NCBI RefSeq assembly: GCF_028771845.1
Contig: NZ_CP118270.1
Span: 5,890,001-5,954,000, forward strand
DNA: 64,000 nucleotides
Direction of reading: 5' to 3'
From: Paenibacillus marchantiae
Lineage (GTDB): Bacteria; Bacillota; Bacilli; Paenibacillales; Paenibacillaceae
Under the pieces are notes generated by a model. That model made no database searches, was not told the DNA's origin, and saw only the letters and a list, made by a program, of their open reading frames with translations. A program made the position numbers and the translations under genes. Positions 27,698 through 35,905 of this stretch are shown here, piece after piece (position 1 is the first letter of the stretch; every line of letters starts with the position of its first letter).

Positions 27698-28615
27698 TTA
27701 TTCCGCTCGTCCTTCTGATGTTGTCTGCTCATGCTGACGCAAATAATTCAGGAACGCTACTGCTGACAAGGGAAGCAATGAAGATTTCAGATGTATAGCG
27801 TAGAATTGTCGTTTGAACTCAAGCCCACGAATATCCACGATATGAACCAGTCCAAGGGCCAGCTCATGCTGAACGGACGACGGGGATAACATGGTGATAC
27901 CCACACCCGCTTCTACGGCGGATTTCACAGCACCTGTACTGCCAAGTTCCATCACCACATTCATGTCCTGTGGATCTATATTTCTCTTCTGCAACTGATC
28001 TTCCATCACCTGACGGGTACCCGAGCCTTTTTCCCGCAACACAAACGCGTAGTTCAGCACATCTTCAAGCTCTACTTCCCCACGATCTGCCAGAGCATGC
28101 CCTGCCGGAACAATCAGCTTCAATTCATCCTGCATGACCGGCTCTACAATCATATCCGGGTGGTTTACTGGCGCTTCAATCAGTCCAAAGTTAAGCTGAT
28201 GTTTCAAGATATCGTCCATAATTTGCGTCGTATTCATCACTTTCATAACGATCGAGATATCCGGGTATTGGCGAGCAAAAGGGCCCAGCATTCGTGGCAA
28301 CACATACTCACCAATCGTCAAACTTGCCCCAAGCTGCAATCTGCCTTGCAGCATCTGTGTAAACGCGGACATCGCCTCATCTGTCTGTCTGACCAACTCT
28401 ACACTGCGTTTGGCGTGAGGCAGTAATGTCCGACCTGCCTCGGATAATTCTATTTTCTTGGTAGAACGATGCAACAACTTGGTCCCAAAATAATCCTCAA
28501 GCGATTGAATCTGCATCGTCACCGCAGGTTGTGTCATATGTAGTGCTTGCGCAGCCGCTGAAAAACTTCCCTTCTCTGCTACGGTATAAAAAATATGCAA
28601 TTGATGAAAATTCAT
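27698..28615 (-). CDS. LysR family transcriptional regulator (CysL/YeiE-like)
   Basis: The 305-aa protein has the N-terminal winged helix (MNFHQLHIFYTVAEKGSFS, then AAAQALHMTQPAVTMQI) and a periplasmic-binding-like effector domain (about 90-300). The effector domain resembles the CysL/YeiE branch, known in relatives for sulfur, nitrite or iron-linked control; ligand and targets cannot be told here. No divergent target gene sits upstream, which is unusual for LysR genes; the region upstream holds only a terminator from the next gene. Confidence 0.88.
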   Translation of the reverse strand: MNFHQLHIFYTVAEKGSFSAAAQALHMTQPAVTMQIQSLEDYFGTKLLHRSTKKIELSEAGRTLLPHAKRSVELVRQTDEAMSAFTQMLQGRLQLGASLTIGEYVLPRMLGPFARQYPDISIVMKVMNTTQIMDDILKHQLNFGLIEAPVNHPDMIVEPVMQDELKLIVPAGHALADRGEVELEDVLNYAFVLREKGSGTRQVMEDQLQKRNIDPQDMNVVMELGSTGAVKSAVEAGVGITMLSPSSVQHELALGLVHIVDIRGLEFKRQFYAIHLKSSLLPLSAVAFLNYLRQHEQTTSEGRAE

Positions 28616-28671
28616 ATCTTCGCCCCTCTTCTGTACGCTTTCCCCATTGTAGCCGATTTCGTGAATTCCAA

Positions 28672-28700
28672 CAAAAAAAGCATGCAGCTTGTCTGCATGC
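28672..28700 (-). terminator. Terminator after the unknown gene at 28747
   Basis: On the minus strand GCATGCAG-ACAAG-CTGCATGC is followed by T7. Confidence 0.88.
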
Positions 28701-28746
28701 GATGTAACCTGAATCTATCAATTCGAAAATATGGATTATTCCAAAC

Positions 28747-29184
28747 TTACTTATGCTTGCGACTGTTCTTGACAAGAGTCATTCGTCTTGAATGTCTTAG
28801 CCAAGAATAATACGATTTTAAATCCCGCAGTTCAATCGTCTCGGACATTTTCCCCAGAAACGTAACAACAATCATCTTATGAAGCGGATTGCCAGCAATG
28901 TCATATTCCCCTTCAAGTTCGGAAAATTCAGCAACCACGACCAAATCTTCGTCGATCAGGTAAACATCCTGCTCATTACGGTAGTATGGTGTAATACGGT
29001 CCTGCTTCAGACACTCCCATAACCATGCCGCAATATGGTCATCATCATTACGTGCCGGCTCAATACGGTCTGCATACCGCATCTTGGCATGATTGGTAAT
29101 GACGATGTCGGCCACTTTTTTGTCTCCAAGAGCCACGAAAAAAGGCTCGTACGTGCTCCAACGTTGCATCACCTTATCACGCAT
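28747..29184 (-). CDS. Hypothetical protein, possibly DUF4258-like
   Basis: No family is recognised with confidence. The 145-aa protein has a motif ITNHAKMRYADRI near residue 30 that recalls the HA-R...R signature of DUF4258 and toxin-like folds. Beta-rich segments follow (DVYLIDEDLVVVAEF, KMIVVTFLGKM), and the tail is very basic (LRHSRRMTLVKNSRKHK). The start is the ATG at 29184, about 10 nt after GGAG; a GTG at 29193 is less likely. It is transcribed alone, with its own terminator, downstream of ylbG. A toxin role would normally need a small antitoxin partner, and I see none. Confidence 0.7.
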   Translation of the reverse strand: MRDKVMQRWSTYEPFFVALGDKKVADIVITNHAKMRYADRIEPARNDDDHIAAWLWECLKQDRITPYYRNEQDVYLIDEDLVVVAEFSELEGEYDIAGNPLHKMIVVTFLGKMSETIELRDLKSYYSWLRHSRRMTLVKNSRKHK

Positions 29185-29307
29185 GGGAATCACTCTCCAC
29201 CAGATAGGACTTTCTATCTATTTATTTACCCAATATATTACAACATAAGTCCCGCAACCTCAAGGCGTAACTTCAGATTTTTTCACAAAATCCAGTTTAT
29301 GCCTAAT

Positions 29308-29339
29308 TCAATAAAAGAGCGGCCCCGAAGGGCCCCTCT
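29308..29339 (-). terminator. Terminator after ylbG
   Basis: On the minus strand GAGGGGCCC-TTC-GGGGCCGCTC is followed by TTTTATT. Confidence 0.82.
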
Positions 29340-29352
29340 GGTTAATCGTTTC

Positions 29353-29388
29353 GAAATGTACAGTGGCAATAAGTTCACTGTACATTTC
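29353..29388. repeat. Perfect 13-bp inverted repeat downstream of ylbG
   Basis: GAAATGTACAGTG (29353-29365) and CACTGTACATTTC (29376-29388) are exact inverse complements with a 10-nt spacer. It sits between the ylbG stop codon and the terminator, so in ylbG mRNA it would be a stem-loop in the 3' untranslated region. Confidence 0.95.
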
Positions 29389-29401
29389 CAAACCATTTTT
29401 G

Positions 29402-29668
29402 TTATATCCCGTAAAAACTCGTTTTGTCCATCGTTTTGCTAGCATACTCTGTTTTAATCTCATTCCGGTAGGAACGTTCAACCTTGCGCACATAGGAAAG
29501 TCTGTTCACATTTTTCATCGTATCTTCAGCCCGCTCTGCATTAACATACATGACGACATAATGCATACGGCGGGAGATGTAATGAACGGTACCATACTTT
29601 TCGAGATTACGAGCCGCTTTCAAATCACTGACCCATATAATGAATCCTGTCCTTTCCGCAAACATCAT
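29402..29668 (-). CDS. ylbG: YlbG family protein (DUF2129)
   Basis: The 88-aa protein matches the YlbG family: VSDLKAARNLEKYGTVHYIS, RRMHYVVMYVN, and VERSYRNEIKTEYA. The function is unknown; in B. subtilis ylbF and ylbG are also neighbours. Here it lies 77 bp downstream of ricF on the same strand. GGCGGGG lies before the ATG. A second ATG at codon 2 is an equal choice. Confidence 0.92.
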   Translation of the reverse strand: MMFAERTGFIIWVSDLKAARNLEKYGTVHYISRRMHYVVMYVNAERAEDTMKNVNRLSYVRKVERSYRNEIKTEYASKTMDKTSFYGI

Positions 29669-29745
29669 TTTCCCCGCCTTTCTATAATGGAGACCGGATC
29701 CTCGGAAAGGTCCGGTCTGTCATAAATTTATGTTCTTATCAAATC

Positions 29746-30183
29746 TTAGCTACAACCACACTTGCCTCCGCTACCGCAGCCGCCCTTCGGATTCGGATCA
29801 TTGCTCGGTACCTTGATCGTCGTTGACACGGCGAATGCAATCGTCTCCGACATCTGGAACAACATATCGTCCAATGCTTTCTCCGCCTGTTTGAAGCGGG
29901 CTACCGCCTCGAAATGTTCCAATTCAAGCTCTAGAGCCTGAACCTGATCTTTTGCGGCGTGATAGTCCGGGTGAAAATGCCCAAAACGCTGGGTTTCTTC
30001 GAATAGTTCCTTTTTGGCTTCCAGCTTGCGTATCCCCGCCTGAATTTCAGGGCTCGTCTCCACTTGCTGCTTCCAATATAAATAATCCGATACTTCGGCT
30101 GATTGGTTAATCATGTCGCCCAGTTCATATGCGCCCGTTAACACTTGGGCCATATCGACCGTGTTCATTTCCGCTACGCTCAT
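29746..30183 (-). CDS. ricF: RicF (YlbF), subunit of the RicA-RicF-RicT complex
   Basis: RicF works with RicA (YmcA) and RicT (YaaT) in an Fe-S protein complex that promotes RNase Y-dependent mRNA maturation and affects competence, biofilm and sporulation. This 145-aa protein is mostly helical (about 10-115). It ends in a Gly/Cys tail, GGCGSGGKCGCS, with three Cys; the B. subtilis protein also uses C-terminal cysteines as cluster ligands. The ATG at 30183 is favoured by the AGGA 9 nt upstream; an ATG at 30192 overlaps that site. It is followed by ylbG. Confidence 0.93.
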   Translation of the reverse strand: MSVAEMNTVDMAQVLTGAYELGDMINQSAEVSDYLYWKQQVETSPEIQAGIRKLEAKKELFEETQRFGHFHPDYHAAKDQVQALELELEHFEAVARFKQAEKALDDMLFQMSETIAFAVSTTIKVPSNDPNPKGGCGSGGKCGCS

Positions 30184-30324
30184 GAAATTCATCCTATCTA
30201 TATATAAAGTTCTACTTAACGTAGACTACTTCATCATATCATATCCCCGAAAAGTTAAGAAGAGTTTTTCCTGCAAATAGAAATAAAGGGAACAGGCGAT
30301 CTGCTTTGGCAAAGTCGATCAAGT

Positions 30325-32235
30325 TTATGCATGGTTCGGAATAATCAGGCGTATCTGGTTCCATTCGTTAGGTGAGAAAGTACGGCGTTCTGTGGGATCT
30401 GTACCATCCTCCGATATGGACCAGCCCGTTAGTGTCCAATCTTCATGACCTTGAATCTGATCAGGGATAACATAAACGATATGGCTGTCCAGCTTCAGAC
30501 CCAGTTTTGTCTGCCATTCAATGGCTTTCGCAGCAATCTGACGAGCTGTGGATACATGATATCCTCGCCACTCGTTATGCCACATCTCAGGGATCTCTCC
30601 GTATCCGGGAAACAGACCTGACTGCTCCGTGATGGAATGATCGTGTTCATACGTGTGCAGATTGGAGTCACATTGAATGAGCCCCACTCTTCCACGAATA
30701 TAAAAGAGTTCCTTCTGCACCTCAAGTCCGACTTTGAACTCATCTGCTCCGACAATGGACTCATCTAGAATGGCTTCCGCCTCTGGCCTGTTCAACTTTT
30801 CAAGTAATTCACTTCTCGATTCATATATCCAGGTGTCCTTTTTCTTAACTTTATCCACCGATTCATCCTGATCAACGTTCTGCCTAGCATCCATGTAAAG
30901 TCTGTCTGCATCCTGTCCCCACTGCTGGATCGCTAGCTCCACATGCTCAGGCACTCCCGAGACAGCATATAGTCTAAGGAAGTTTATCATTACATCCGCT
31001 GTAAGACCGATCTCTGATGCTGCGATGATTCGTTCCTTTGTTATCCGATATATGGACATTCGATCACGACTCACAAGCTCTGCACCAATGTCCAGATTCC
31101 AGCGGACCTGTGGGGCTACATCTGGAGGAACCATAATTTCAAAGTCAGGCTGAACAAAAATCGTATTCTTTTCCGGTTTTTCTGACTCGTCATTCGCAAA
31201 GTTCAATAAAATTCTCGGATCAATCTGCCAGCGATATAAAAGCTCTCCCGCAGCTGACTCACCAACCTCACCATATCCCAAACCTGTCAGAACATCGAGC
31301 CAACCCCAGATATGTGTTAAGAAGGATAATCCTGAAGAACCTTCACTCTCTCTAATTTCAATTGCTTCTTTCAGCTCAACGTTGTCTAAAGTCCCTGCTG
31401 AAATACTCAACCATTCATTTTCCCGTGAAGCAAACATCATTAATTGATAACGAAAATGCTGAAGTTTAGGCTCAGCTGCACCATATCGGTCCATACATAC
31501 GCTATAGATTTCTCGGTGCATTGAAGACCACGACAACGTTAACCAGTGATAAAGACGGTCAGGTGACACATGCATTCGGTTATGCGCCTTTTCAATCAAA
31601 CCCAGACTGAGCAGCAAATCAATAATAAGGGCCACATGGACTGGATACACATCCGCATGATCATAGTGAATACCTAGTTCGGAAAAATCTTCAGGGCCCA
31701 GAACCGTCATCCGACTTAATCGCTGCACCATTTTCTTGTGGATCGTTCCCTTACTTGTTAATAGGAGTCCTCCTTGGGCTTGACCTTCTCTTACCATCCA
31801 AGCCAGTACATGAAGAAGCTCTGCGGCAATATCCGGTTTTCCCTCTCGAACAATCGTCACTTTCTGGACTTCAATACTGGATATGGCCTTATCTTGTGTC
31901 ATTTCATCCTGTATTACATTCGTCTTCAGCTGAGCGAACTGTCCAACTCGTGCTGCGTAGGCAATGGTTAACAAAGGAAGTAGTGATTCTGGTATGTAAT
32001 ACAAGCGTTCGCCCCAAGACTTGCGCACAGCTTTGATCCAGCCTTTATGCCGAAGAGCTGTAAACGTCGTCACTGCTTCAGCTCTGCTAAGACCATCCAC
32101 AGCCCACTCTGCTGATGTCAGCATGTTGGAAAAGGGTTGTCCGGCATATTTGCAAAAAATCACACCAAGTACCGTTCTTTCAACGTATGAAAGCTCTTTT
32201 AATGAATTCACATCCAGATTACCCTGTGTACGCAT
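30325..32235 (-). CDS. Helicase-associated protein (Helicase_C_3-type), partner of XPB-like helicase
   Basis: The 636-aa protein lacks Walker motifs. An N-terminal helical and winged-helix-like region (about 1-100, GLSRAEAVTTFTALRHKGWI) is followed by a middle helical part. A segment near residues 350-430 (IFVQPDFEIMVPPDV) resembles the Helicase_C_3 family (PF13625), which often accompanies XPB-like helicases in Actinobacteria and Firmicutes. It lies 50 bp downstream of the XPB-type gene on the same strand. I infer that the two proteins act together. Its start is set by AAAGG about 12 nt upstream and is less sure. The function is unknown; a DNA-binding or nuclease-like role is possible. Confidence 0.8.
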   Translation of the reverse strand: MRTQGNLDVNSLKELSYVERTVLGVIFCKYAGQPFSNMLTSAEWAVDGLSRAEAVTTFTALRHKGWIKAVRKSWGERLYYIPESLLPLLTIAYAARVGQFAQLKTNVIQDEMTQDKAISSIEVQKVTIVREGKPDIAAELLHVLAWMVREGQAQGGLLLTSKGTIHKKMVQRLSRMTVLGPEDFSELGIHYDHADVYPVHVALIIDLLLSLGLIEKAHNRMHVSPDRLYHWLTLSWSSMHREIYSVCMDRYGAAEPKLQHFRYQLMMFASRENEWLSISAGTLDNVELKEAIEIRESEGSSGLSFLTHIWGWLDVLTGLGYGEVGESAAGELLYRWQIDPRILLNFANDESEKPEKNTIFVQPDFEIMVPPDVAPQVRWNLDIGAELVSRDRMSIYRITKERIIAASEIGLTADVMINFLRLYAVSGVPEHVELAIQQWGQDADRLYMDARQNVDQDESVDKVKKKDTWIYESRSELLEKLNRPEAEAILDESIVGADEFKVGLEVQKELFYIRGRVGLIQCDSNLHTYEHDHSITEQSGLFPGYGEIPEMWHNEWRGYHVSTARQIAAKAIEWQTKLGLKLDSHIVYVIPDQIQGHEDWTLTGWSISEDGTDPTERRTFSPNEWNQIRLIIPNHA

Positions 32236-32285
32236 TGCTAATCATGCCTTTCTCTTATTTTTAAGTAGAGATGTAAACAGCATTT

Positions 32286-33962
32286 TCATTGCAATTCATG
32301 AACGATTTTGTACTCATAACCTTGTTCGACCAGAAACATCTGACGGCGTAATGCAAACTCCTGTTCCTTACTGTCCTCCGATACAAGGGCATAGAAATAA
32401 GCTTTATTTTCTCCGGACTTAGGCCTTAGAATCCGACCCAATCGCTGGGCTTCTTCCTGCCTTGAACCGAAACTGCCGGATATTTCAAGTGCAACAGCAG
32501 CATCCGGCAGGTCTACGGCAAAATTGGCAACCTTGGATACGACAATCGTTTTGATCTCACCACGCCGGAACGCTGCAAACCATTTCACTCGCTCTTGCTG
32601 GGACATCGTACCCGATATGAGCGGCGCTTCAATTTCCCGGGCAATGCTCTCAAGCTGATCCAGATACTGTCCTATTACAAGCGCTGGCATTCCCTCATGA
32701 TGGTCCAATATCCGTCTGATCACAGCTAATTTGGCCGGATTTTCGGCTGCAAGGCGAAATTGATGCTTCACCTCTGCTTCCAAATAGTTTGATCGTAGTT
32801 CAGGAGTGAACGGAATGCGTATTTCCTGGCACTGTACATTCGCAATCCACCCTTGCTGTTCTAATTCTTTCCACGGCATGTCATATAGTTTCGGACCAAT
32901 TAGCGAAAATACATCCTGTTCACAGCCATCCTCACGCACCAATGTTGCTGTCAATCCCAGTCTTCTTGTAGCCTGAATATCTGCTGTAGCACGAAATACA
33001 GGTGCTGGAAGCAGATGGACCTCATCATAGATGATGAGTCCCCACTGGCGTTCACTTAGCAATTTGATATGAGTAAAATCAGCTTCTTTCGATTTTCTAT
33101 GTGTAAGAATCTGATAAGTTGCCACGGTCACAGGTTTCACCTGTTTTTTCTGACCGGAATACTCACCAATCTGTTCATTCGTTATCGTTGTTTTATCCTG
33201 TAGTTCCTGAATCCATTGCCGCACGGATGTGGTGTTCGATGTTAAGATAAGGCACTCACATTGCAAACGTTTCAACACGGCCATCCCAATAACCGTTTTG
33301 CCTGCACCGCAGGGAAGAACAAGCAGGCCACTGCCTCCCATGCCTTCGCTACCTTCAAAAGCATCCACAGCATCTCGTTGGTACGGGCGCAACTGGAAGC
33401 CGTCCAAACCTTCGCCCAGCGTATTCGCTTGCCATTCAAACGGAAGACTTGTTCCTTCTCGATATCCCGCATAATCCAGCACCGGATAACCCAAACGAGT
33501 TAGTTCACGCTTCAGCAATCCGCGTTGCTCACCGCCAAGTATGAGCTCATGGGGATCGACACGTTCCATCCGAAAAGCCGAGATGGTCTTCATACTGCTT
33601 AATTCATCCAGCAATCGTTCATCTTCACTCACGAGACGCATTCTCCCGTGATCTGCCTGTGGCTTCAATTGTAACTTCCCATATTGATGGATAATTCTTT
33701 GGATATCTTGAATCAGGGCGGCAGGAACATTCCAACGAGACACTGATTCCAGACTTTCTATCACTTGATCAGCACTCCAGCCGAGTGCAGCGGCATTCCA
33801 CAGTGATAATGCAGTGATGCGATATGTATGAAAAGCCGCAGGTGTCTTCACCAGTTCGGCATACATCCCTAGTTGAGCTCTGGCCTGATCAAATCCAGGA
33901 TGACCCACTTCAAGCAATACTGTAAAATCACGCTGGACAATGCAGGCGTCCGTTTTCTCCAT
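32286..33962 (-). CDS. XPB-type DNA repair helicase (SF2)
   Basis: The 558-aa protein has Walker A LPCGAGKT (residues 216-223), the DEVH box (313-316), the XPB-specific RED motif (343-345, TATLVREDG) and motif VI QRLGRILRPK. The N-terminal part (about 1-150) is like the damage-recognition region of bacterial and archaeal XPB. XPB helicases open DNA in eukaryotic nucleotide-excision repair and transcription; bacterial members unwind DNA 3'-5', and their cellular role is poorly known. GGAGG precedes the ATG. It is followed by the helicase-associated gene. UvrABC-based repair is expected elsewhere in the genome. Confidence 0.93.
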   Translation of the reverse strand: MEKTDACIVQRDFTVLLEVGHPGFDQARAQLGMYAELVKTPAAFHTYRITALSLWNAAALGWSADQVIESLESVSRWNVPAALIQDIQRIIHQYGKLQLKPQADHGRMRLVSEDERLLDELSSMKTISAFRMERVDPHELILGGEQRGLLKRELTRLGYPVLDYAGYREGTSLPFEWQANTLGEGLDGFQLRPYQRDAVDAFEGSEGMGGSGLLVLPCGAGKTVIGMAVLKRLQCECLILTSNTTSVRQWIQELQDKTTITNEQIGEYSGQKKQVKPVTVATYQILTHRKSKEADFTHIKLLSERQWGLIIYDEVHLLPAPVFRATADIQATRRLGLTATLVREDGCEQDVFSLIGPKLYDMPWKELEQQGWIANVQCQEIRIPFTPELRSNYLEAEVKHQFRLAAENPAKLAVIRRILDHHEGMPALVIGQYLDQLESIAREIEAPLISGTMSQQERVKWFAAFRRGEIKTIVVSKVANFAVDLPDAAVALEISGSFGSRQEEAQRLGRILRPKSGENKAYFYALVSEDSKEQEFALRRQMFLVEQGYEYKIVHELQ

Positions 33963-34104
33963 TCCGCTTCCTCCCTAATTTGAAAATGAGTTATATGTTT
34001 TTCCGAATTACAGGCATCACAAAAAGTCCAGTTCCGGTTTCTTCCGAAATTGAACCTGTATAATACAACAGTTCGACCTTAATTTAAGCTTTATAAAGAC
34101 CTAA

Positions 34105-34148
34105 CAAAAAAAAGCACCCTGCTCATACCTTGGTATGAATAGGATGCC
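34105..34148 (-). terminator. Terminator after the M20 amidohydrolase
   Basis: On the minus strand CATACC-AA-GGTATG forms the core, flanked by GCATCCT and AGGGTGC, and T8 follows. Confidence 0.85.
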
Positions 34149-34162
34149 CAACTATACTCAAA

Positions 34163-35332
34163 TCATTCGGCTGTATATCCTTTAGCCATTGCTATAAATA
34201 GTTTCACAGCATTTTGCATGGCATCCTCATCAAAGTCGAACTTGGGATGATGGTGCGGATAGATGGCATTCTTCTCCGGGTTACCTGCTCCAACAAACAT
34301 AAAGCAGCCAGGAATCTGCTGTAAGTAATAAGTGAAATCTTCAGCTGGCATCAACATTGGTGACTTCTGTACATGTTCTTCACCAAATACATCTACCGCT
34401 TCCTTGAAGAAACGTGCCGTTTCCTGCTCATCATTCACGACAGGAGGATATCCCATAATATAGTTCAACTTCGTCTCGGCACCGTAGATCTCTCCGGTCT
34501 GAGCCACGATCGTATGCACACGTTCCTTCATGATACTGCGCGTCTCTTCATCAAAGGTTCTCACTGTACCCGTCATTTTACATAACTCGGCGATGATATT
34601 CTGTGCTGAGCCCGCTTGCATTGTACCAATCGTCAATACTGCGGGACGCAAGGGATCCACCGAGCGACTGACAACCGTCTGCAATTGCATCACAAGGGCT
34701 GAACCAGCCACGAGGCTGTCCACCGTGGATTGCGGCATGCCGCCATGTCCACCTTTTCCTTTGATCTCAATATAAAAGTCATCTGCCGCTGCCATCATCG
34801 GCCCCGGAGTACTCGCTGCCACGCCTACAGGAAGCGGGGTCCACAGATGAATTCCATAGATGACATCTACCCCTTCCAGTCCGCCGTCTGCTATGACATT
34901 GAGCGCACCACCTGGTAGCAACTCTTCTGCAGGTTGGAACAAAAAGCGAATCTCACCCTTGATCTCATGTTTATGGCGACTGAAATACAGTGCCGTGCCT
35001 AGCAAAATGGATATGTGACCATCATGACCACAGGCATGCATAGCTCCTGCTTGTTGTGATGCATATTCAACGTCCTTCTCGTCCTGAATCGGAAGTGCAT
35101 CCATATCTGCACGAAGCATTACGACAGGCCCTGGCTTGTCCCCACGAAGGGTACCTATAACTCCGTGTCCACCAACGTGTCGTCTCACTTCAACACCAAA
35201 GCTCTCCAGCATACCCGCTACAAAAGAGGATGTCTTCTCCTCATGAAAGGAAACCTCAGGATTCCGATGAAGATGACGACGCCATTCTACCATGTGGATT
35301 TGCAGGTCATTCCACCATATATTATTTGTCAT
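34163..35332 (-). CDS. M20 family amidohydrolase (N-acyl-amino acid hydrolase type)
   Basis: The 389-aa enzyme has the M20D metal motifs: MHACGHDGHISILLG, the catalytic Glu pair QPAEELLPGG, IYGIHLW, and the C-terminal PAEDFTYYLQ and HHPKFDFDEDA. It would remove acyl groups from N-acyl amino acids, or act on hippurate-like or acetyl-diaminopimelate-like substrates. N-acetyldiaminopimelate deacetylase (DapL) is a close alternative, but no dapD neighbour supports it. The gene is transcribed alone and diverges from yugN-ftsW, with a terminator downstream. Confidence 0.9.
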   Translation of the reverse strand: MTNNIWWNDLQIHMVEWRRHLHRNPEVSFHEEKTSSFVAGMLESFGVEVRRHVGGHGVIGTLRGDKPGPVVMLRADMDALPIQDEKDVEYASQQAGAMHACGHDGHISILLGTALYFSRHKHEIKGEIRFLFQPAEELLPGGALNVIADGGLEGVDVIYGIHLWTPLPVGVAASTPGPMMAAADDFYIEIKGKGGHGGMPQSTVDSLVAGSALVMQLQTVVSRSVDPLRPAVLTIGTMQAGSAQNIIAELCKMTGTVRTFDEETRSIMKERVHTIVAQTGEIYGAETKLNYIMGYPPVVNDEQETARFFKEAVDVFGEEHVQKSPMLMPAEDFTYYLQQIPGCFMFVGAGNPEKNAIYPHHHPKFDFDEDAMQNAVKLFIAMAKGYTAE

Positions 35333-35544
35333 GTCTCTCCATCCTTTCGCTCTCTATACGGGACTTTCATCAAGCCCGAACCTTCCTCTTGAAACCTATT
35401 GCTGTATATTGTAGCAGAATTGGAAGAAAACCGATACGAATGACCGCTTGAAAGCTTGCACGGGAAGGGGAAACATACTATCATAAACTAGAGAAAAGAA
35501 CGAGATTTATACTCTCGGAAGCTTATGAGGAGGATCAGACGCTT

Positions 35545-35892
35545 ATGATTTTTGAGAATACAGGCTTGGATGGCTTGAAGAGCGACTTGGCATACCTGGA
35601 TGAGAGCGCCGAGAAAGTCGGATTTGTCCGGTGGCAATGGGAATATTATCGTGCTACATATGACTACAAAATTGAAGATGAACAAACCAAATCGGAATAC
35701 TTTGTACGTATTAATACCCGTGCGATAGATGGCAAACTCGAAAAACCGGATACGCTTCTCGCAGTTGAAGCTATTTATCTTGGAAAAGCAACCTTTCCGC
35801 ATGGTCTGGATTATGACTCTACCGTACCACAGCCAGTCGTGAAGCTGGCGGCCCAAAAATTACAGCAGCTTAAAGAACTGCTGGAAGCTTAG
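35545..35892 (+). CDS. yugN: YugN-like family protein
   Basis: The 115-aa protein fits the YugN family (PF08868): MIFENTGLDGLKSDLAYLDE, FVRWQWEYYRATYDYK, and FPHGLDYD. The function is not known. It is probably soluble. GAGGAGG lies 11 nt before the ATG. It ends 13 bp before ftsW, so the two are probably one transcript. Confidence 0.85.
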   Translation: MIFENTGLDGLKSDLAYLDESAEKVGFVRWQWEYYRATYDYKIEDEQTKSEYFVRINTRAIDGKLEKPDTLLAVEAIYLGKATFPHGLDYDSTVPQPVVKLAAQKLQQLKELLEA

Positions 35893-35905
35893 GCTGGGCC
35901 GAACC

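Noticed and set aside
29308..29493. Minus-strand open frame overlapping the ylbG end
   Set aside because: It covers the ylbG C-terminus, the 13-bp inverted repeat and the terminator in another frame.
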